This document shows, piece after piece, positions 5,726-9,671 of a DNA stretch of 9,671 nucleotides. The notes under the pieces are model-generated. The model was not told the DNA's origin and searched no databases. It saw only the letters and a list, made by a program, of their open reading frames with translations. The position numbers were made by a program, and so were the translations under genes. This stretch comes from Clostridia bacterium. Lineage in GTDB: Bacteria; Bacillota_E; RBS10-35; JAJYVN01. The stretch is from NCBI GenBank assembly GCA_027335515.1, contig DAHWHT010000130.1, positions 1 to 9,671 of the forward strand, written 5' to 3'. How positions within the stretch are numbered: position 1 is the first letter of the stretch; each line of letters starts with the position of its first letter.

Positions 5726-6435
5726 GCCCCTTCACCCCCGGCCGGGACGCGACCCGGTGCGAAGGAGCGCAGCAGGGTCACCGCGAGCCAGGCCAGGGCG
5801 AGGTTGCCCAGCGCCAGCCAGACGACCGAGGCGTCCGCTCCCCACCAGGGGATCTTGAGCGCCTCTCCCAGCCACAGGGTGCCGAAGCTGGTGAGCATGA
5901 TCCCGACCGCGAACTTCAGCGCGACCTCCGGCACCCGGCTGAGCGGGCCGCGCGCCACGGCCGCGGCGATGACGCACAGCGCCCCGGCCGCCGCCGCACC
6001 GACGATGGCGGAGCCGAGCGCCCGGCCGGTGACGCCCAGGGCGAGCACGATGAAGACGACCTCGGCGCCTTCCAGGAGAACCCCGTTGAAGGCCGCCAAG
6101 AAGGCCGCGTGCGGCGAACCCCCGTCCGACTCAGCGTCGTGTCCGCCGCCGCGGCGCGGCCGACCCAGGCGCACGGTGGCCTTCGAGAGCCATTTGACTC
6201 CGAACAGCAAGAGCAAAGCCCCGATGACCGCGCGCAGCACCGGCAGCGGCACCGTGTGCAGCAGGCCCACGCCCAGCACCGCCACCGCGACGGTCAGGAT
6301 GCCGGCTGCGGCCAGGGTTCCATAGATCGCCGGGCCCCACCCGGCCAGCGTGGAGGCCGCGATGACGATGATGGCCGCCTCCACGAACTCCACCAGGGCA
6401 CCGCCAAAGGCGGTGAGCAGGTATCCCCAATGCAA
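5722..6435 (-). CDS. COG4280-like polytopic membrane protein, putative transporter of unknown substrate
   Basis: 237 aa, about six hydrophobic segments. Two halves look related: GGALVEFVEAAIIVIAAS (11-28, acidic E16, E19) and FNGVLLEGAEVVFIVLALG (116-134, acidic E122, E125). Each places a Glu-x-x-Glu pair at the start of a helix, recalling the duplicated acidic motifs of small metal/ion permeases. A charged loop (83-110, basic then His/Asp/Glu-rich) separates the halves. The second half carries VPEVALKFAVGIMLTSFGTLWLGE, typical as I recall of the uncharacterised COG4280 membrane family. Start: TTG at 6435 is chosen because GAGGGAGGG lies 6-14 nt upstream. The stop overlaps the next gene by ATGA. 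Cation or metal transport is a guess from the paired glutamates. A LysE/TerC-like fold is an alternative. Confidence 0.75.
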   Translation of the reverse strand: MHWGYLLTAFGGALVEFVEAAIIVIAASTLAGWGPAIYGTLAAAGILTVAVAVLGVGLLHTVPLPVLRAVIGALLLLFGVKWLSKATVRLGRPRRGGGHDAESDGGSPHAAFLAAFNGVLLEGAEVVFIVLALGVTGRALGSAIVGAAAAGALCVIAAAVARGPLSRVPEVALKFAVGIMLTSFGTLWLGEALKIPWWGADASVVWLALGNLALAWLAVTLLRSFAPGRVPAGGEGA

Positions 6436-6441
6436 CGCGTA

Positions 6442-6450
6442 CCCTCCCTC
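6442..6450 (-). promoter_or_regulatory. Strong ribosome binding site fixing a TTG start
   Basis: On the minus strand this reads GAGGGAGGG, 6 nt before the TTG at 6435-6433. It is among the best Shine-Dalgarno sequences in the window and supports TTG as the initiation codon of the COG4280-like gene. Confidence 0.8.
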
Positions 6451-6641
6451 TGATACCTTTCGTGACCGCCGCCCGGCCGCTTTGGGCCGTGCGACTCAAA
6501 CCGCGGCACGCCGGTTGCGCCTGGCCACCTTCCCGCGCGCCCCCTGCTGGAATCCCTTATGCGGCCGGGGGGCCGTCTCCTTCCGCCACGGGCCGCAGGT
6601 GCGGCGAATCCCGACGCGAATCCGCGCGCGGGGGCGATGGT

Positions 6642-6655
6642 GGATTGGCCAATCC
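6642..6655. promoter_or_regulatory. Perfect 14-bp palindrome just upstream of the GNAT start
   Basis: GGATTGGCCAATCC is identical to its reverse complement. It ends 7 bp before the ATG at 6663 and abuts a possible GTG start at 6657. It lies in the divergent region between the GNAT gene and the COG4280-like gene. Two direct copies of GCGAATCC (6604-6611, 6616-6623) sit upstream and share the AATCC half-site. A dimeric repressor operator is the natural reading; no repressor gene is nearby. Confidence 0.45.
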
Positions 6656-6662
6656 GGTGGCG

Positions 6663-7118
6663 ATGCGGGATGTGCGCCTGGTGGCGGCGGCGGTCGGCGT
6701 CGACCCTGAGTTCGGCGCGCGCCTGGCCACGTACTGGCGCGATCTGGGGGTCGAGCCGCCTCCAGCCTGGCACCTGCAGTATCTGCGCCGGCTGTCGGCC
6801 GAAAACGGCCGGTCGCGCTACGCCTTCTGGGGTGAGAGCGCCGGGGCGCGGGTCGGTTTGGCCATTTTGCGTCTGGAGGCCGACTGGATGTGGCCGGAGC
6901 GGCGCGTGGGCCACATTGCGGAGTTCACCGTCTTTCAGCCCTGGCGGCGGCGGGGGGTGGGCCGGGTCCTGGCTCGGGCGTGCCGGGATTGGTTGCGGGC
7001 GCAGGGTTGCGGGGCGGTCGAGTTGGATGTGCTGCCGGGCAACGTTCGCGCGCATGCCTTCTGGCAGGCCATCGGCGGCGAAGCGATCTGTGTGCGCATG
7101 CGGCTGCCGCTGCACTGA
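6663..7118 (+). CDS. GNAT-family N-acetyltransferase
   Basis: 151 aa, normal for a single GNAT domain. The acetyl-CoA-binding motif is clear: FTVFQPWRRRGVGRVLARA (88-106), with the pyrophosphate-binding loop RRRGVG (95-100). Motif B follows as VLPGNVRAHAFWQAIGGE (123-140), the usual strand-Asn-x-x-Ala-x-x-Phe/Tyr pattern. The N-terminal part (1-70) is variable and should form the acceptor site, so the acceptor (amine, amino acid or protein) cannot be named. The start is uncertain: ATG 6663 has only GGTGG 3 nt upstream; GTG 6657 and TTG 6645 are in frame. The open frame extends back to 6462 without conserved sequence. The gene stands alone, with a palindrome immediately before it that could regulate it. 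Confidence 0.85.
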   Translation: MRDVRLVAAAVGVDPEFGARLATYWRDLGVEPPPAWHLQYLRRLSAENGRSRYAFWGESAGARVGLAILRLEADWMWPERRVGHIAEFTVFQPWRRRGVGRVLARACRDWLRAQGCGAVELDVLPGNVRAHAFWQAIGGEAICVRMRLPLH

Positions 7119-7164
7119 TCAAGATTCGCAGCGGGTGCGTTTGGCGGACGGACCCCGCTCGGGC

Positions 7165-7194
7165 CGTTCCGGGAACGCGCGCGCGCCCGCGTTC
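7165..7194. repeat. Overlapping inverted repeats with a shared middle arm
   Basis: CGTTCC (7165-7170) pairs with GGAACG (7172-7177), and the overlapping GAACGCG (7173-7179) pairs with CGCGTTC (7188-7194) across an 8-nt loop. The two structures cannot form together. The site lies between the GNAT stop and the Uma2 gene. It may terminate the GNAT transcript (no T-run) or be an operator or attenuator-like element for Uma2. Confidence 0.35.
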
Positions 7195-7252
7195 GTGTCA
7201 GCGGTTGGCCGGCCGGCCGTGCCTGCCGCCGACCGGCCCGGTCCGGTCCGGA

Positions 7253-7258
7253 TACAAT
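7253..7258 (+). promoter_or_regulatory. Candidate -10 box for the Uma2 gene
   Basis: TACAAT matches the consensus TATAAT in five of six bases and stands out in GC-rich surroundings, 26 bp before the GTG start. No recognisable -35 hexamer is found 16-18 bp upstream (GC-rich, no TTG), so an activator or a weak promoter is possible. Confidence 0.35.
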
Positions 7259-7283
7259 GGGGCGTCGGAGGTGAACGGCCACC

Positions 7284-7853
7284 GTGGCGATCCGATTGGA
7301 CTTGATGCATGACGTCACCGACCAGGAGTTGCTGCACCTTTCCGAGCACAACCCGGGCTATCAGTTTGAGCGGACCCCGGAGGGGATGGTCGTCGTATCT
7401 CCGACGGGCGGCGACAGCGGTCGGCGAAGCGGAGAGGTCTTGCTACAATTGGGGATGTGGAATCGGCAACGGCGGCGGGGCATCGTGTTTGATTCCTCCA
7501 CGGGATTCCACCTTCCAGACGGCTCCTGCCGCTCGCCGGACGCCGCCTGGATGCAGCGGGAACGGTGGGCGTCGCTCAGCGGCAGCGAGCGTCAGGGCTT
7601 CCCTCCCCTGTGCCCGGATGTCGCCTTCGAAGTCCGGTCCGAATCCGACCCACTCACGGACCTGCGGACCAAAATGCGCGTCTATCTGAGCAACGGCGCA
7701 CGGCTGGCGGTGTTGATCGACCCCCAGGCATCGGCGGTGGAGATCTACCGGCCCGGAAAGGACCCCGAGCGGCACCAGGGCCGGGACTCCGTCCCGCTCG
7801 ATCCGGAGTTGCCTGGATTCTCCCTTGACGTTGATGCCATCTTCGGCGACTGA
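7284..7853 (+). CDS. Uma2-family (DUF820) putative PD-(D/E)xK-fold nuclease
   Basis: 189 aa, the family's usual length. Start GTG at 7284 with GGAGGTGA (7267-7274) 9 nt upstream. Family signatures occur in order: ERTPEG (29-34), SSTGFHLPDG (71-80), RSPDAAW (83-89), PLCPDVAFEVRSESD (108-122), KMRVYLSNGARLAVLIDP (130-147) and VEIYRPG (152-158). Candidate active-site acidic residues are D86 and E116 in the PD...E-x-R arrangement (the usual Lys is Arg118), with K130 nearby. Uma2 proteins share the restriction-endonuclease-like fold and occur in many copies in some bacteria; their cellular role is not settled. Here the gene is solitary, with no antitoxin, methylase or transposase directly adjacent. 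Assignment to the family is firm, catalytic activity is inferred. Confidence 0.9.
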   Translation: MAIRLDLMHDVTDQELLHLSEHNPGYQFERTPEGMVVVSPTGGDSGRRSGEVLLQLGMWNRQRRRGIVFDSSTGFHLPDGSCRSPDAAWMQRERWASLSGSERQGFPPLCPDVAFEVRSESDPLTDLRTKMRVYLSNGARLAVLIDPQASAVEIYRPGKDPERHQGRDSVPLDPELPGFSLDVDAIFGD

Positions 7854-8190
7854 CCGAAGGCGCCGCGCAGACCCCCGGGCCTTGGCCTGGATCGGGACGA
7901 GGCGCCCGGCGCGAGGGACCGGCGGTCACGGGAGACCCGGCGTGAGCGGTCGGCCCGGAGGCCGTGGCTCGGTGAGCGGGCCGCTGGAGGGGTGGAGGAG
8001 CGTCGCCGCCAGGGCCTTGCACGAACTCGACGGGCCATGCCGCCTCTTGACGGTGGGCGGGCTGCTCGGAAGGCGAGGAACAGGCGGGCCTGGGGTTCGT
8101 CGATTTCGATTGCCGAGCGGCCCGTGGGCGCAGCGATCGGGGCGCGATGCACAAACGGACACAGCTGGAGCCGAATGGACGGGTGGGTCG
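7854..8190. other. 337-bp stretch without a recognisable gene
   Basis: No family motif, RNA gene or convincing promoter is visible on either strand. The frame of the downstream phosphotransferase stays open through most of it, but the translation is Gly/Arg-rich and unlike the N-terminus of that family. A short part (about 7940-8060) has coding-like third-position GC, so a decayed fragment cannot be excluded. Confidence 0.6.
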
Positions 8191-9054
8191 ATGAAAGGCG
8201 GATCGCATGTGTCGGCGCCGAACCCGACGGCGATCCTCGCTGCGCTGCATCTGCCCGCGCCCGATGCCGTGGAGCCCGCAACCGGCGGCGCGGACACGCT
8301 CGTTTGGCGGGTCCGCGCAGGCCGGGCGGACTTCGCGCTTCGCCTGCTCCGGGCGGGGCAGGAGGGCCGCTGTCGGCGCGAGGCGGGTGCCATGGCGGCG
8401 GCGGCCTCCGGGGGATTGCCCGTGCCCGCCGTGCGCGCCGTCGGCACCTGGGAGGACCGCCCGGCGATGCTGATGGACTGGTGCGCGGGCCACACGCTGG
8501 TGGACGAGCTCCTCGCCAACCATGGTTCTCTCTGTCACATGGGGAGGTTGTTCGGCGAGACGCAGGCCGCGCTGCACCGCATCGCGCCGCCGCCCGGGCT
8601 GAACACCGGCTGGCTCGACGCGAGTGGGCCAGAGGGCGGAGGCATACGCGCCCGGCTCGCCGCGCTGCCCGTCCGAAGCAACGCACTGGTCCACTTCGAC
8701 TACCATCCCCTGAATGTCCTGACCGATGGCGAGCGCATCACCGGCATTATCGACTGGGCCAATGCCAGCGCGGGCGATCCGCGGGCGGACATCGCCCGCA
8801 CGCTGTCCATCCTTCGGCTCCACTACCGGCAGCGTGGGGATATCTCCGCCGCGGTCTCATGCTTTGCCCGGGCATGGCGGCAAGGGTATGCCGGGGCCTG
8901 CGGTCTCGCCGTGGACGAACACTTGGCCCTGTTCTTTGCTTGGAGCGGGCTCGTGATGATGCAGGACCAAGCGGGGAAACAGGAGCAGGCCTTTTATCGC
9001 CGGACCCATGCCTGGGCGGCGCGGTGGGCGAAGCGGGGGGGCTGTCCGCTGTAG
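8191..9054 (+). CDS. Aminoglycoside/choline-kinase-like phosphotransferase (APH family)
   Basis: 287 aa, normal for the APH fold. N-lobe: GGADTLVWRVRAGRADFALRLL (32-53), a helix-C Glu (E64), and hinge LMDWCAGHTL (94-103). C-lobe: Brenner motif HFDYHPLNVL (168-177) with catalytic Asp170 and Asn175, then the Mg-binding IIDWANAS (186-193, Asp188) and GDPRADIART (195-204). These are all the residues needed for ATP-dependent phosphotransfer. Acceptor unknown: members act on aminoglycosides, macrolides, choline, fructosamine or homoserine, and the sequence does not decide, so resistance should not be assumed. Start: ATG 8191 has GGGTGGG only 3 nt upstream; GTG 8209 has AAAGGCGGA 6 nt upstream and is equally plausible, which would remove 6 residues. 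Nothing flanks it in an operon. Confidence 0.82.
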   Translation: MKGGSHVSAPNPTAILAALHLPAPDAVEPATGGADTLVWRVRAGRADFALRLLRAGQEGRCRREAGAMAAAASGGLPVPAVRAVGTWEDRPAMLMDWCAGHTLVDELLANHGSLCHMGRLFGETQAALHRIAPPPGLNTGWLDASGPEGGGIRARLAALPVRSNALVHFDYHPLNVLTDGERITGIIDWANASAGDPRADIARTLSILRLHYRQRGDISAAVSCFARAWRQGYAGACGLAVDEHLALFFAWSGLVMMQDQAGKQEQAFYRRTHAWAARWAKRGGCPL

Positions 9055-9239
9055 GCGTGGGTTCTGCAACGGCAGAAGCCGGCTCCCTGCAGGCCTTGGC
9101 GGCTACCGTGTCCGTTGCCGCAGCGTGGGCGGGGTCATGCGACGGCGGAAGAACGGAACATCTTCGGCTGCTCGACAACGCCCGCACGGCAGCAGCCGCT
9201 CCCGGTGACGTACGTGCCGTGATGGCAGTCGGCGCCGTC

Positions 9240-9545
9240 GTTGACCTCAAGCCAGATCCCGGCATCCACCGGACCACCTGTGCCGTGTCGGTGCGCCACC
9301 GGAGCGATGTACGCGCGTGGGAAACCGGCCCGACACCGAGTGCGCGGTCGCCCGTGCCGTCGGAGCAGTGCCCACGGTTTGCGAGCCGTGAGACTGCTCC
9401 GCCGGCTTCGGCCAAGCCGGCCAGGTAGCCATCGAACAGCGCGCCATCGAGGCTCGGGATCTCGGCTGGCGCGCTGTCGAAGAAGGCCGCACCACCGAGA
9501 GGGTCTGCCCGATGTCCTGGCTGGCGGCGCAGGGGTAGCCAACTG
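9240..9545 (-). pseudogene. C-terminal remnant of a second phosphotransferase-like gene
   Basis: Reading minus from about 9545, one frame gives LGGAAFFDSAP, then IPSLDGALFDGYLAGLAEAG, then RLANRGHCSDGTGDRALGVGPVSHA. The first parts resemble the final third of APH/choline-kinase-like proteins (helix ...ALFDGYLAGLAEAGW followed by a further helix), as I recall the family. No catalytic HxD....N loop or N-lobe exists upstream: the frame is cut by the AT-rich segment at ~9550 that precedes the IS607 gene. After AEAG the expected W-x-G-D is missing and the sequence drifts, so decay on that side is likely too. The limits are approximate. Confidence 0.35.
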
Positions 9546-9550
9546 CTCAC

Positions 9551-9594
9551 GAGATCATAGTCATATATACGCAAATATGTGCTTTGCTGGGTCT
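9551..9594 (+). mobile_element. Left end of an IS607-type insertion sequence (element continues past the window)
   Basis: The AT-rich 44 bp before tnpA, which contrasts with the GC-rich flank, marks the element's left side. It contains TATATA (9564-9569), a possible -10, with AACTGC (9541-9546) 17 bp upstream as a weak -35. IS607 elements lack long terminal inverted repeats, so the boundary is only approximate. Confidence 0.5.
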
Positions 9595-9671
9595 ATGAAG
9601 CTGTCGGACTGGGCCCGCCGGGAAGGCATCGCCTACGTCACCGCCTGGCGCTGGTGGAAGCAGGGCCGTTT
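9595..9671 (+). CDS. tnpA: IS607-family serine recombinase TnpA, N-terminus (partial)
   Basis: Only the first 25 residues are in the window (MKLSDWARREGIAYVTAWRWW, then KQGRF). This is the characteristic MerR-type helix-turn-helix that opens IS607 TnpA proteins (MKLS-x-(W/Y)A-x-x-x-G(I/V)-x-Y-x-TAWRW(W/F)-K-x-G). In these proteins the DNA-binding domain precedes the serine resolvase catalytic domain, which would lie beyond 9671. A tnpB gene usually follows tnpA in these elements. The start ATG has only a weak RBS (GCTGGG). IS607 enzymes move a circular double-stranded intermediate into targets with little sequence preference. Confidence 0.88.
   Translation, partial: MKLSDWARREGIAYVTAWRWWKQGR

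Larger units (their letters stand above)
9055..9594. other. 540-bp gene-poor strip ending in an AT-rich IS607 left end
   Basis: There is no intact gene. It holds the phosphotransferase remnant (about 9240-9545, minus). From ~9547 the base composition changes sharply: 21 of the 30 bases at 9551-9580 are A or T, against ~70% GC elsewhere. Short inverted arms CATAT (9562-9566)/ATATG (9575-9579) and GCAAA (9571-9575)/TTTGC (9583-9587) lie in it. This is the expected place for the left end, recombinase-binding sites and promoter of the IS607-type element. The exact end cannot be placed. Confidence 0.55.

Noticed and set aside
7825..8190. Long N-terminal extension of the phosphotransferase
   Set aside because: It would overlap the Uma2 gene end and is Gly/Arg-rich; the kinase N-lobe begins after 8191.
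8191..9054. Calling the phosphotransferase an antibiotic-resistance gene
   Set aside because: The catalytic motifs are shared by many kinases with other substrates, and no substrate-specific signature is visible.
7992..9428. 478-codon frame over the phosphotransferase
   Set aside because: It is a shadow in another frame of the gene with the clear HxDxxxxN motif.
8747..9574. Full 275-codon minus frame as an intact gene
   Set aside because: Only the first ~100 codons resemble a protein family, the catalytic lobe is absent, and the far part is antisense to the phosphotransferase.
1..9671. CRISPR arrays, tRNA, rRNA, T-box or riboswitch
   Set aside because: I saw no regularly spaced direct repeats, no cloverleaf with a GTTCRA loop, and no T-box or recognisable riboswitch core upstream of cimA or elsewhere; a covariance-model scan was not possible.

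Overview
The window is GC-rich DNA (roughly 70% by eye) from a bacterium. Strong GGAGG-type ribosome binding sites, GTG and TTG starts, a peptidoglycan ligase, a citramalate synthase and an Uma2-family protein fit a high-GC thermophilic Bacillota of the Sulfobacillus/Thermaerobacter type. That assignment is an inference from gene content only; Deinococcota, Chloroflexota or Actinomycetota are not excluded.

Layout. Bases 1-460 look like mobile-element debris: a 53-codon ORF carrying an 11-G run near its start, a long imperfect hairpin, and at 415-445 a hairpin that matches in form the 3' end of the omega-RNA (right end) of IS200/IS605 and IS607 elements that carry TnpB. No TnpB domain is visible beside it. 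On the minus strand, 461-2050 is a MurE-type Mur ligase whose meso-diaminopimelate-contact arginines are replaced. A 618-bp non-coding divergent region (2051-2668) leads to a lipoprotein with a six-bladed Kelch propeller (2669-3769, +) and then citramalate synthase CimA (3881-5500, + , TTG start). Converging on cimA from the right is a minus-strand pair overlapping by ATGA: a COG4280-like polytopic membrane protein (5722-6435, TTG start with a very good RBS) and a 68-residue two-helix membrane protein (5519-5725). An inverted repeat lies between the convergent stops.

The right third is an accessory strip of separate plus-strand genes: a GNAT acetyltransferase (6663-7118), an Uma2-family putative nuclease (7284-7853) and an aminoglycoside/choline-kinase-like phosphotransferase (8191-9054). 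Bases 9055-9550 hold no intact gene, but the minus strand carries what looks like the C-terminal remnant of a second phosphotransferase. It is cut off by an AT-rich segment that precedes the first 25 codons of an IS607-type serine recombinase, which runs off the window.

How the genes work together: apart from the coupled membrane pair, no pathway links neighbours. CimA would feed isoleucine synthesis and MurE-like activity would feed cell-wall synthesis, but neither sits among its usual partners. The most distinctive signals are the orphan omega-RNA-like end beside the murE stop codon, the unusual substrate motif of the Mur ligase, the G-run ORF, and the coupled pair of uncharacterised membrane proteins. 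I see no complete novel defence or biosynthetic system.
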